Origin: Streptomyces sp. NBC_00223
GTDB taxonomy: Bacteria > Actinomycetota > Actinomycetes > Streptomycetales > Streptomycetaceae
Assembly: GCF_036199905.1 (NCBI RefSeq)
Contig: NZ_CP108109.1
Span: forward strand, 6,824,501 to 6,888,500
Direction: 5' to 3'
DNA: 64,000 nt
Part shown: in pieces, positions 25,317 to 33,176 of the stretch
Numbering within the stretch: position 1 is the stretch's first letter
Layout: every line of letters begins with the position of its first letter
Program-made: the position numbers and the translations under genes
The notes under the pieces: model-generated
What the model was told of the DNA's origin: nothing
The model's database searches: none
What the model saw: only the letters and a program-made list of their open reading frames with translations

Positions 25317-25719
25317 GCCCTCAATCGCCGGGCGGGCTTTGGCCTCAAGCGCCGGCCGGGCTCTCTTTGGCCTCAAGCGCCGGCCGGGCTGACTCTGCCC
25401 TCAAACGCCGGGCGGGCTTTGGCCTCAATCGCCGGCCGGGCTCTCGTTGGCCTCAATCGCCGGCCGGGCTGGGTTTGGTGAACCCGCGTGGCCTTGCGGA
25501 CGTCTCTGCCCTCAATCGCCGGGCGGGCTTGGGCGACGCGGCCGGGCAGGTCGCGAGCCCCGCGCCTTCGGCCGGAGAAACCTCAGCCCGCCCGGCGTTT
25601 GAGGGCAGAGCAAGCCCGCCCGGCGTTTGAGGGCGCATGGAGCCCGCCCGGCGTTTGAGGGCAACGATCAGCCCGGCCGGCGATTGAGGCCAAAGAGAGC
25701 CTGCCCGGCGTTTGAGGGC
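25317..25719. repeat. Cluster of 12 copies of a ~22-bp repeat, seven forward then five reversed
   Basis: Unit consensus CCTCAANCGCCGGSCGGGCT. Seven copies run forward (25317-25530) and five run as reverse complements (25582-25719), so the two halves can form a large inverted structure between the convergent genes ending at 25310 and 25769. A short link (TTTGGTGAACCCGCGTGG, then GCCTTGC) inside the forward half recurs in a second cluster at 57469-57629. There is no gene in the 458-bp gap. It may act as a bidirectional terminator. Confidence 0.9.
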
Positions 25720-25768
25720 AGGGGCGTGACGTGGGGGAGAAGGTCGACCGGGGTGGGGGTGCGCGCAG

Positions 25769-26983
25769 CTAGACGTATTTGCGGAGCTCGCGCCGAGCGA
25801 GCGACCGCTTGTGAACCTCGTCAGGCCCGTCGGCCAGACGCAACGTGCGGGCGGCCGCCCAGAGCTGCGCCAGGGGCGTGTCCTGCGAGACCCCGCCCGC
25901 GCCGTGCAGCTGGATCGCCCGGTCGACGATCCGCTGGACCGCGACCGGCGTGGCGATCTTGATCGCCTGGATCTCCGTGTGCGCCCCCTGATTCCCCACC
26001 GTGTCCATCAGCCAGGCCGTCTTGAGCACGAGCAGCCGCAACTGCTCGATCTCCACCCGCGTTTCGGCGATCCACTCCTGCACGACGCCCTGCGCGGCCA
26101 GCGGCTTGCCGAAGGCGACCCGCCCGGCCGCCCGCCGGCACATCAGCTCAAGTGCCCGCTCGGCCATGCCGATCAGCCGCATGCAGTGGTGGATACGGCC
26201 GGGCCCGAGCCGCGCCTGCGCGATGGCGAAGCCGCCGCCCTCCTCGCCGACGAGATTCGCCACGGGCACCCGTACGTCGTGGAAGACCACCTCGCCGTGG
26301 CCGCCGTGATCACCGTCGTCGTAGCCGAACACCCGCATACCGCGCCGCACTTCGAGCCCCGGGGTGTCGCGCGGGACCAGGATCTGGCTCTGCTGCCGGT
26401 GCCGGTCGGCGGCCGGATCGGTCTTGCCCATCACGATGAAGACCGCGCACTTGGGGTTCATCGCCCCGGAGATGTACCACTTGCGGCCGTTGATGACGTA
26501 CGAGTCCCCGTCGCGTGCGATCCGCGTCTCGATGTTGGTGGCGTCGGAGGAGGCCACGTCCGGCTCGGTCATCGCGAACGCCGACCTGATCTCGCCCGCG
26601 AGCAGCGGCTCCAGCCACTCCTTGCGCTGCGCCGGGGTGCCGAACTCCGCAAGCACCTCCATGTTCCCCGTGTCGGGCGCCGCGCAGTTGAGCGCGGGCG
26701 GGGCCAAGTGCGGGCTGCGGCCGGTGAGTTCGGCCAGCGGCGCGTACTGGAGGTTGGTCAGCTCGGCGCCGTGCTCACCGGGCAGGAAGAGATTCCACAG
26801 ACCCTGGCGTCCGGCCTCGGCCTTGAGGTCCTCCACCACCGGCGGCGCAGACCAGCGCGCGTCACCGACGGCCTGCTCGCGCTGCTCGTCGAAGACGGCC
26901 TCCGCCGGGTAGACGAACTCGTCGAGGAAGGCGGCCAGTCGGGCGCGCAGTTCCTCGGTCCTGGTGTCGTAACCGAAATCCAT
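25769..26983 (-). CDS. Acyl-CoA dehydrogenase (ACAD10/11-like)
   Basis: A 404-residue flavin acyl-CoA dehydrogenase. Key stretches: FAMTEPDVASSDATNIETRI (FAD/substrate), YVINGRKWYISGAMNPKC, and the C-terminal IQLHGAGGVSQDTPLAQLWAAARTLRLADGPDEVHKRSLARRELRKY. The DGPDEVHK end, in place of YEGT, is characteristic of the long-chain/ACAD10-11 branch. It is preceded, 42 bp upstream on the same strand, by an APH-type kinase gene. In human ACAD10/11 these two domains are fused, and in the Pseudomonas levulinate pathway they are LvaC and LvaA. A 4-hydroxyacyl-CoA role is inferred. Confidence 0.94.
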   Translation of the reverse strand: MDFGYDTRTEELRARLAAFLDEFVYPAEAVFDEQREQAVGDARWSAPPVVEDLKAEAGRQGLWNLFLPGEHGAELTNLQYAPLAELTGRSPHLAPPALNCAAPDTGNMEVLAEFGTPAQRKEWLEPLLAGEIRSAFAMTEPDVASSDATNIETRIARDGDSYVINGRKWYISGAMNPKCAVFIVMGKTDPAADRHRQQSQILVPRDTPGLEVRRGMRVFGYDDGDHGGHGEVVFHDVRVPVANLVGEEGGGFAIAQARLGPGRIHHCMRLIGMAERALELMCRRAAGRVAFGKPLAAQGVVQEWIAETRVEIEQLRLLVLKTAWLMDTVGNQGAHTEIQAIKIATPVAVQRIVDRAIQLHGAGGVSQDTPLAQLWAAARTLRLADGPDEVHKRSLARRELRKYV

Positions 26984-27025
26984 GGGTCTCAGCCTCGCCT
27001 TGGGTAGGTCGGTCCGCGAGCGCGC

Positions 27026-28060
27026 TCAGGCGGCCGAGGACCGGAGTGTGCGCAGACCGCGGTCGATGAAGGACGGGACGACCTCGCCGATACGGTCGAA
27101 GCCGGCGCCGAGGGTATGGCCGAGAGTCCACCGGTAGTGGATGCCCTCCAGGATCACGGCGAGCTTGAAGCAGGCGAAGGCCGTGTACCAGTCGACCGCC
27201 GACACATCGCGCCGCGAGCGCAGCGCGTACCGCTCTACCAGCTCGCGGGGGTCCGGGTGCCCGGGTGCGGCGCCGGCCGTGGTGGCGGGCAGGCCCGGCG
27301 GCATGTCGTGCTGCTCGCTGTACATCACCAGCAGCCCGAGGTCGGTGAGCGGGTCGCCGAGGGTGGACATCTCCCAGTCCAGCACGGCGGTGAGCCGACC
27401 GGTGTCGTCGATCAGCACGTTGTCCAGCCGGTAGTCGCCGTGCACGACCGCGGGCGCGGGGGAGTCCGGCAGGGTCTTGCCGAGGGCCGCGTGCAGCGTG
27501 TCGACGCCGGGCAGTTCACGGCTGCGCGAGGCGTCGAGCTGCTTGCCCCAGCGCCGCAGCTGCCGGTCGAGAAAGCCCTCGGGCCGCCCGAAGCCGGCCA
27601 GCCCGACCGACGCGGGGTCCACCGCGTGCAGATCCACCAGCGTGTCCACCAGTGTGAGCACGGCCGCCCGGGTCCGCTCCGGCCCGATCGCCCGCAGCTC
27701 GCGCTCACTGCGGTACGGCGTCCCGGCCACGAAGTCCATCACGTAGAAGGGGGCGCCGATGACCTCGGGGTCCTCGCACAGCAGGACCGTGCCCGGCACC
27801 GGGACGGGCGTCGGGGCCAGCGCGCTGATCACCCGGTGCTCGCGGACCATGTCGTGCGCGGTGGCCAGCACATGGCCCAGCGGCGGCCGGCGGACCACCC
27901 ACGTGGAACGGCCGTCGGTGACGCGGTACGTGAGGTTGGAGCGGCCGCCCTCCACCAGCCGGGCCCGCAGCTCGCCGGTCACCAGCCCGGGGCGCTCCCG
28001 GTCGAGCAGGCGGCGCAGCGCGCCGAGGTCCAGGCCCGGGGGGTCGTCGGTCTCGCTCAT
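27026..28060 (-). CDS. Phosphotransferase (APH family), candidate 4-hydroxyacyl-CoA kinase
   Basis: A 344-residue aminoglycoside-phosphotransferase-fold kinase. Features: EGGRSNLTYRV (ATP loop), PFYVMDFVAGTPY (hinge), the catalytic loop VVHGDYRLDNVLID and the DWEMSTLGDPLTDLG metal motif. This WEMSTLGDPL form is typical of the ACAD11 N-terminal domain and its bacterial partners, not of antibiotic-resistance kinases. The gene is first of a two-gene operon with the acyl-CoA dehydrogenase. ATG 28060 follows AGGAGAG. A perfect TACCGAC-CA-GTCGGTA palindrome lies 94 bp upstream. Predicted reaction: phosphorylation of the 4-hydroxyl of a hydroxyacyl-CoA. Confidence 0.93.
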   Translation of the reverse strand: MSETDDPPGLDLGALRRLLDRERPGLVTGELRARLVEGGRSNLTYRVTDGRSTWVVRRPPLGHVLATAHDMVREHRVISALAPTPVPVPGTVLLCEDPEVIGAPFYVMDFVAGTPYRSERELRAIGPERTRAAVLTLVDTLVDLHAVDPASVGLAGFGRPEGFLDRQLRRWGKQLDASRSRELPGVDTLHAALGKTLPDSPAPAVVHGDYRLDNVLIDDTGRLTAVLDWEMSTLGDPLTDLGLLVMYSEQHDMPPGLPATTAGAAPGHPDPRELVERYALRSRRDVSAVDWYTAFACFKLAVILEGIHYRWTLGHTLGAGFDRIGEVVPSFIDRGLRTLRSSAA

Positions 28061-28153
28061 GACGTCATCTCTCCTCGTGGGCCGGTCGGGGCCGGTCAAG
28101 GTCGAGCACGCCGGGCCTGAGTGCGGGGGCGGCCGTACGTACCCGACGAATCG

Positions 28154-28169
28154 TACCGACCAGTCGGTA
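28154..28169. promoter_or_regulatory. TetR-type operator of the kinase/ACAD operon
   Basis: Perfect palindrome TACCGAC-CA-GTCGGTA between the divergent kinase gene (start 28060) and glucarate dehydratase gene (start 28257). The ACCGAC half-site is typical of TetR regulators of acyl-CoA catabolism. Confidence 0.7.
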
Positions 28170-28256
28170 TGCAGTCCAGCTCTCCCGGTCTCCGCCGCGC
28201 CGCCCTCGGGATGCCTCATTGACGCCCGCCGGGCCCGGCGCCTACGCTCCGGATCT

Positions 28257-29594
28257 ATGGGTGAACGTAATTCACATATACGGACAGCGACGGCGGCGCC
28301 CGCGCCGGAAGCGCTCACGGTCGCCGAGGTACGGCTGACCCCCATCCTCATCGCCGACCCGCCGCTGCTCAACACCCAGGGGCTCCACCAGCCGTACACC
28401 CCGCGGCTCATCATCGAGATCATCACCGCCGACGGTACGACCGGGGTGGGCGAGACCTACGGCGACACCGGCTATCTCGACCTCGCGGCGCCGCTGGCGA
28501 AGGCGCTCCCCGGCCGCTCGGTCAGCGATCTGAACGGCCTGAGCGCCCTCGCCGAGCAGGTCTGCGGCGTCCCCGCCGGCGTGTCGGACTCGGTGGACGT
28601 GGGCGGGCTGCGCGGCGTGCAGACCGCCGACAAGCTGCGGCTCTCGGTCATCTCCGGCTTCGAGGTCGCCTGCCTGGACGCGCTCGGCAAGTCGCTCGGC
28701 CTGCCCGTGCACGCGCTGCTCGGCGGCAAGATCCGCGACCGGGTGGAGTACAGCGCGTACCTCTTCTACAAGCTCGCCGCCCACCCGGGCGGCCGGGGCG
28801 AGTCCGACGACTGGGGGCCCGCGCTCGACCCGGAGGGCATCGTCGCCCAGGCCCGCCGTTTCGCCGCTACCTACGGCTTCGGCTCCTTCAAGCTCAAGGG
28901 CGGCGTCTTCGCGCCCGAGCAGGAGATCGCCGCCGTCCGCGCGCTGGCCAAGGCGTTCCCCGGGCAGCCGCTGCGGCTCGACCCCAACGGCGCCTGGTCG
29001 GTCGAGACCTCACTGCGGGTCGCGGACGAACTCGGCGAGGTGCTGGAGTACCTGGAGGACCCGACGAGCACGACCGACGCCATGGCCCGGGTCGCGGCGG
29101 GGACGGACGTCCCGCTGGCCACCAACATGTGCGTGACGACCCTGCCGGAGATCGAGGAGGCCTTCCGGCGCGGCGCAGTCCAGGTGGTGCTCTCCGACCA
29201 CCACTACTGGGGCGGACTGCGCAGCACCCAGCAACTGGCCGCCATCTGCCGCACTTTCGGCGTCGGCCTGTCCATGCACTCCAACACCCACCTGGGCATC
29301 AGCCTGGCGGCCATGACGCATGTGGCGGCGACGGTCCCCAACCTCGACTACGCCTGCGACTCGCACTACCCGTGGCAGACCGAGGACGTCATCACCGAGC
29401 GCCATGTCTTCGAGGACGGCCGGCTCACCGTCTCCGACCGCCCGGGGCTCGGCGTCGACCTCGACCAGGACGCGCTGCGGACCCTGCACCGGCGCTGGCT
29501 GGACGACGACGGCACGATGCGCGACCGCGACGACGTCGCCGCGATGCGCGAGGCCGATCCGCGGTGGAAGTCCCCGACCGTACCGCGCTGGTGA
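28257..29594 (+). CDS. Glucarate dehydratase (enolase superfamily)
   Basis: A 445-residue enolase-superfamily enzyme converting D-glucarate to 5-keto-4-deoxyglucarate. It shows the N-terminal capping region PPLLNTQGLHQPYTPRLIIEI, the KxK base motif in FGSFKLKGG, the metal Asp in LRLDPNGAWS, and the C-terminal His motif GLSMHSNTHLGISLAAMTHVA, all of the glucarate/idarate type. The ATG at 28257 has no ribosome binding site, but a TANNNT -10 (TACGCT at 28242-28247) lies 9 bp upstream, so the mRNA may be leaderless. It is convergent with gluconokinase. No KDG aldolase or glucarate permease is nearby. Confidence 0.94.
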   Translation: MGERNSHIRTATAAPAPEALTVAEVRLTPILIADPPLLNTQGLHQPYTPRLIIEIITADGTTGVGETYGDTGYLDLAAPLAKALPGRSVSDLNGLSALAEQVCGVPAGVSDSVDVGGLRGVQTADKLRLSVISGFEVACLDALGKSLGLPVHALLGGKIRDRVEYSAYLFYKLAAHPGGRGESDDWGPALDPEGIVAQARRFAATYGFGSFKLKGGVFAPEQEIAAVRALAKAFPGQPLRLDPNGAWSVETSLRVADELGEVLEYLEDPTSTTDAMARVAAGTDVPLATNMCVTTLPEIEEAFRRGAVQVVLSDHHYWGGLRSTQQLAAICRTFGVGLSMHSNTHLGISLAAMTHVAATVPNLDYACDSHYPWQTEDVITERHVFEDGRLTVSDRPGLGVDLDQDALRTLHRRWLDDDGTMRDRDDVAAMREADPRWKSPTVPRW

Positions 29595-29601
29595 CGACAC
29601 G

Positions 29602-29622
29602 GGCGCACCGCACAGGTGCGCC
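29602..29622. terminator. Hairpin between convergent genes
   Basis: Perfect 8-bp stem GGCGCACC / GGTGCGCC with a 5-nt loop GCACA, 7 bp after the glucarate dehydratase stop. It precedes the gluconokinase end (29688) on the other strand. Confidence 0.65.
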
Positions 29623-29687
29623 TTCGCTCATGCCTCAGGCCACGTCCCAGCTCACGTCCCGGCTCACGCCTCGGCCCGCGCCCCGAG

Positions 29688-30200
29688 TCACAGCGGCAGT
29701 ACGGCCATCGCCCGGTCGGTGATCCGCTGCGGCCCGCCCTCGATCGAGACGACCGCCCCCGCCTCGTCCGGCGTCAGCGGTTCCAGGGCGTCGAGTTGGG
29801 AGCGCAGCAGGCCGGACGGCATGAAGTGCTCTATCCGCGCGGCCAGCCGGGAGGCGATGAGCCCCGGCGGCCCGTCCAGGTGGAGGAAGAACACATCGGG
29901 CGCGTCGGCCCGCAGCCGGTCCCGGTAACGGCGGCGCAGCGCCGAGCAGCTGACCACGCCGCCGCTGTCGCCGCGCGCCACGATCCAGGCCGCTATGGCG
30001 TCGAGCCAGGGCGCGCGGTCGGCGTCGTCCAGCGGCCGGCCCGACGACATCTTCGCGATGTTGCGCGGCGGGTGGAACTCGTCGGCCTCGGCGTAGGGCA
30101 CGCCCAGCCGTTCCGCCAGCATGGCGCCGACCGTCGTCTTGCCGGAGCCGGAGACCCCCATGACCACGATCACGGGAAGCTTCTCGGGAGCGGCCGTCAT
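29688..30200 (-). CDS. gntK: Gluconokinase
   Basis: A 170-residue P-loop carbohydrate kinase phosphorylating D-gluconate to 6-phosphogluconate. It has GVSGSGKTTVGAMLAERLG (Walker A), the substrate segment EADEFHPPRNIAKMSSGRPLDDADRAPWL and SCSALRRRYRDRLR, all hallmarks of the GntK/IdnK family. Length is normal for the family. ATG 30200 fits the alignment, with AGGAGG upstream. The gene is divergent from a FadR-type regulator, as in actinobacterial gnt loci, but the gluconate permease normally found there is absent: glucarate dehydratase follows instead. Confidence 0.95.
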   Translation of the reverse strand: MTAAPEKLPVIVVMGVSGSGKTTVGAMLAERLGVPYAEADEFHPPRNIAKMSSGRPLDDADRAPWLDAIAAWIVARGDSGGVVSCSALRRRYRDRLRADAPDVFFLHLDGPPGLIASRLAARIEHFMPSGLLRSQLDALEPLTPDEAGAVVSIEGGPQRITDRAMAVLPL

Positions 30201-30281
30201 ACCTGCGTACCTCCTCGGGGGGCGCCGGGCGGAGATGGGGGAGACCTCCACCCGGCGTCCGGCGATCACTGAACACCATAG

Positions 30282-30325
30282 GTCATACGTATTCAAGTCC
30301 AATGGCGCAGAAGTCATACGACTTC
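30282..30325. promoter_or_regulatory. Two operator copies between gntK and its FadR-type regulator
   Basis: GTCATACGTATTC (30282-30294) and GTCATACGACTTC (30313-30325) are 31 bp apart, close to three helical turns. The second is the core of a perfect palindrome GAAGTC-ATAC-GACTTC (30310-30325). Just downstream, TAGGCT (30355-30360) is a good -10 for the regulator gene. Confidence 0.7.
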
Positions 30326-30367
30326 ACTGGTCGGGCCGGGGGCGGACGGCCACCTAGGCTTGCCCTC

Positions 30368-31159
30368 ATGTCTGAGCAGGGGTCGCCGCGCAACCGACGG
30401 GAACGGGACACGGGCGCGAGCACGAGCGCGGGCCCGGTCAGGGGCACAGCCGCCGACACCGGTACGGCCGGCGGCGGCCTGCACTCCCGGGTCCTGGCCG
30501 AACTCGGCCCCGCGATCGCCTCGGGCGAGCATCCACCCGGCACCGTACTGCGCATCGACGCGCTGGAGACCCGCTACGGCGTGTCGCGTACGGTCATCCG
30601 TGAGGCCGTACGCGTCCTGGAGGCCATGCACCTCGTGGAGTCCCGCCGCCGGGTCGGCGTCACCGTACGCCGGACCGAGGAGTGGAACGTCTTCGACCCC
30701 GCCCTCATCCGCTGGCGGCTCGCCGGCGCCGACCGCCCCCGCCAGCTGCGCTCGCTGACCACCCTGCGCGCGGCCGTGGAACCCGTCGCCGCCGGGCTCG
30801 CCGCCGCGGCCGCCGACCCCGGGCAGTGCCGTGAACTCACCCTGCTCGCGGCCGAGATGGCCGCGGCGGGCCGGGCGGCCGACCTGGCCGCGTACCTTGT
30901 GCACGACGTGGCCTTCCACCGGGTGATCCTGGAGGCGTCGGGCAACGAGATGTTCGCACGCCTCGGTGACGTGGTGGCCGAGGTGCTGACCGGGCGCACC
31001 GAGCACCACGTGATGTTCGCCGCCCCGGACCCGGCGGCCGTCACCCTGCACGTACGCGTCGCCGACGCCGTACGGGCCCGCGACGCCCGGGCCGCCGAGG
31101 AGCTGATGCGGGAGATCTGCGTGGGCGCCCTGCGCGAGCTGGACATCCTGGCGCCCTGA
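30368..31159 (+). CDS. gntR: FadR-type GntR regulator, gluconate operon repressor candidate
   Basis: A 263-residue GntR regulator of the FadR group. Winged helix: IDALETRYGVSRTVIREAVRVLEAMHLVESRRRVGVTVR. The FCD ligand domain follows, with its metal-binding Asp and His residues in VHDVAFHRVILEASGN and later His-bearing EHHVMF and LHVRVADAV. The first 35 residues are polar and repetitive. ATG 30368 has no ribosome binding site but lies 8 bp after a TANNNT -10 (TAGGCT), so translation is probably leaderless. Inferred to repress itself and gntK through the paired sites, with gluconate or 6-phosphogluconate as inducer. Confidence 0.9.
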   Translation: MSEQGSPRNRRERDTGASTSAGPVRGTAADTGTAGGGLHSRVLAELGPAIASGEHPPGTVLRIDALETRYGVSRTVIREAVRVLEAMHLVESRRRVGVTVRRTEEWNVFDPALIRWRLAGADRPRQLRSLTTLRAAVEPVAAGLAAAAADPGQCRELTLLAAEMAAAGRAADLAAYLVHDVAFHRVILEASGNEMFARLGDVVAEVLTGRTEHHVMFAAPDPAAVTLHVRVADAVRARDARAAEELMREICVGALRELDILAP

Positions 31160-31230
31160 GCGGGCCGCTGGCTTGCCCGCTGGCGACAATCCGCTTTACG
31201 GCGGCCGGGCCGTCCTGCTGCACTGGCGCC

Positions 31231-32109
31231 GTGACCACCCGCCGCCCCGCACCGCCGCAGCCCTTCCGCTGGGCGCTGTCCTCCCACGGAGGCACCGCCC
31301 CGGCCAGGCTCGGCACGCTCACCGACGGCACGGGGGCGCCCCGGCTGTGGCACCTGCCCGAACTCGTCGCCTGCACGGGCAAGGTGCTCGCCCGCTCCCG
31401 CGCGGCCGACCTCTGCTTCGTCGGCCGCTCCCTCGACAGCGTGTACGACCTGCTCACCGGAGCCCTCGAAGGCGGCACCTGGCCCGGCGCGCTCACCCGG
31501 CTGCCGGTCTCCGTACGGTTCACCGCGCCCTTCACCGCGGCCCAGCGCCGCCGTTTCCGCGAGCACCTGGCCGCCGCGGGCCTCGAACCGTACGCGCTCG
31601 CCCGCCGCAAACGGGCGCTGGCCGTCGTGGACGCCGTCCACCGCGGCACGACCTTCGAGCTGATCCACCGTGAGCTGGCCGGGTGGATCGAGGAGAGCCG
31701 CGAGCCGTGGCCGGTGATCCGCCGCAAGCTGCGGTACGTGGGGGTCACCGTCCGCGGCAGGACCAGCCCCCACCACTGGCGCTGGCAGCAGTCGCCGGAG
31801 TCGGCGGCCTGGGTGCGTATGCTGCCCGCCGGGCATGTGGTCAACGTGTCCCTGCCGCGGGACGTCTGGTGCTGGTTCGGCAACGACCAGCCCAAGCTGC
31901 ACGGGTCCTTCCCGGCGCCGCACTGGTTCGACGCGGACGCGGGGGAGCCCTGGCACCACAGCCAGCTGCCCGAGGCCCTGGCCGAGTCCCTCGCCCTGGT
32001 CGCGGCGGGCCGCACACGCGAGGTACGCGACGCGCTGATCCGGACGGTGGCGCGCGAGCCGGGTTTCGCGGACCGTGAGGTGCGGGCGCTGGTCGGCGCG
32101 TTGCGCTGA
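31231..32109 (+). CDS. Unknown protein with a PRTase-like loop
   Basis: A 292-residue cytoplasmic protein I do not recognise as a named family. A stretch LCFVGRSLDSVYDLLTGAL resembles the N-terminal part of orphan phosphoribosyltransferases, and ALAVVDAVHRGTTFELIHREL looks like the PRPP-binding loop (hydrophobic pair, Asp, then GTT). The C-terminal half (WFGNDQPKLHGSFPAPHWF, WHHSQLPEAL) has a Trp/His-rich pattern of its own. Start is GTG 31231, with no clear ribosome binding site. It is monocistronic, between the FadR regulator and a convergent DUF202 pair. A PRTase role is inference only. Confidence 0.75.
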   Translation: MTTRRPAPPQPFRWALSSHGGTAPARLGTLTDGTGAPRLWHLPELVACTGKVLARSRAADLCFVGRSLDSVYDLLTGALEGGTWPGALTRLPVSVRFTAPFTAAQRRRFREHLAAAGLEPYALARRKRALAVVDAVHRGTTFELIHRELAGWIEESREPWPVIRRKLRYVGVTVRGRTSPHHWRWQQSPESAAWVRMLPAGHVVNVSLPRDVWCWFGNDQPKLHGSFPAPHWFDADAGEPWHHSQLPEALAESLALVAAGRTREVRDALIRTVAREPGFADREVRALVGALR

Positions 32110-32210
32110 GCGCTGTGCGTGGGGAGCCCGCCGTACGGGCTGCGTGGACGAGTCCCGTCCCAGGGGGTGCATCGCGTGGGGCCGCGAGCCACCCGCCGTG
32201 CCGGGGGGCC

Positions 32211-32573
32211 TCACCAGACCAGGGCGGCGCCCAGGATCGCGAGGGAGACCGTGCAGGCCATCACCGCGGCCGCGACGCGCGCGGACATCATCGTCGGGCG
32301 GGCCGCGCCCAGCCGGGTGATCCGCAGGTGGGCGAGGCGCAGGAAGAGCAGGAAGACCAGCGCGGCCAGGCACAGCGCGACCGCCGCGCCCACCCCGCCG
32401 CCGCGGTGCAGCACCTGCCGTCCCGCGAGCACGGCCGCCACCGCCCACGACAGCGTCGTACGCCGCCATGCCAGTCGGGTCCGCTCCGGTTGCAGACCGG
32501 GGTCGCGCTCGGTCTCGACCACCACCGAGCCCCCGCCGGAACCCGTGGGCCCGCCCGGGGCGGCGGGCGTCAT
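32211..32573 (-). CDS. DUF202 small membrane protein
   Basis: A 120-residue membrane protein with three predicted helices (about LSWAVAAVLAGRQVL, GAAVALCLAALVFLLFL, AAVMACTVSLAILGAAL). The N-terminal cytoplasmic segment GLQPERTRLAWRRTTL is the DUF202 signature. It is the second of a DUF202 tandem; its ATG overlaps the upstream stop (ATGA). Paired DUF202 proteins of unequal length are common in actinobacteria and may form a heteromeric membrane complex. Function unknown. Confidence 0.88.
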   Translation of the reverse strand: MTPAAPGGPTGSGGGSVVVETERDPGLQPERTRLAWRRTTLSWAVAAVLAGRQVLHRGGGVGAAVALCLAALVFLLFLRLAHLRITRLGAARPTMMSARVAAAVMACTVSLAILGAALVW

Positions 32574-32983
32574 CCGGCCCAGCCGAAGAGGACCGCGGCG
32601 ACCATCGCCACCGCGATCACCGCGATCAGCAGCGCCAGTGCCGCCGGAAAACGCGAGGTCGGCAGGTCCGCGCCGCGCCGCATCGCCCGCTCGCAGCGCA
32701 CCCAGTGGTTGACCGCGCGCAGTGTGCACGCCACACCCCCGGCCAGCAGCGCGAGCGACAGCGCCACCCGTACCCAGTGCGTGAGGTGGTCGGTGAGGAA
32801 CTGGTCGACCGCGAAGCCGCCGCCGATCAGGGCGAGGGCGGTACGGATCCAGGCCAGGAACGTCCGTTCGTTGGCGAGCGAGAAGCGGTAGTCGGGCGTC
32901 GAGCCGCCCTCCTGGACCCGGCCCGGCGCGAACCACAGCCGTGCCGACTCCCGTATGCCGCCCGTCCCGCCGTCGTCGCTCAC
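32570..32983 (-). CDS. DUF202/YidH-like membrane protein
   Basis: A 137-residue membrane protein with the YidH/DUF202 signature PDYRFSLANERTFLAWIRTALALIGGGFAVDQF, followed by two more helices (VALSLALLAGGVACTL and FPAALALLIAVIAVAMVAAVLF). First gene of a translationally coupled pair. The start ATG 32983 follows a GACGACGG-rich segment without a strong binding site. Function unknown. Confidence 0.9.
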   Translation of the reverse strand: MSDDGGTGGIRESARLWFAPGRVQEGGSTPDYRFSLANERTFLAWIRTALALIGGGFAVDQFLTDHLTHWVRVALSLALLAGGVACTLRAVNHWVRCERAMRRGADLPTSRFPAALALLIAVIAVAMVAAVLFGWAG

Positions 32984-33176
32984 CCGTCCACACTAACCCC
33001 CACCTGCGGCGGGAGCCCTCCCCACCTGCGGCGCGAGGCCGCCGCGAAGATCAGCGCGGGCACCGGGACGCTCGCCACGGCCCCGCACGCCGCCGGCCCG
33101 GTCCCGTACCCCGGAACCGGGCCGGCCGTCGCGGTCCGCGCACCCCCGTGTGTGCCGGACCGCGCGCTCGGGGCAA

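Noticed and set aside
25317..25719. Possible CRISPR array
   Set aside because: Repeats change orientation halfway, spacing is irregular (a few to about 25 bp), units vary, and there are no cas genes. It is an intergenic repeat cluster.
27026..28060. Aminoglycoside resistance kinase
   Set aside because: The motif WEMSTLGDPLTD and the operon with an ACAD10/11-like gene point to acyl-CoA metabolism.
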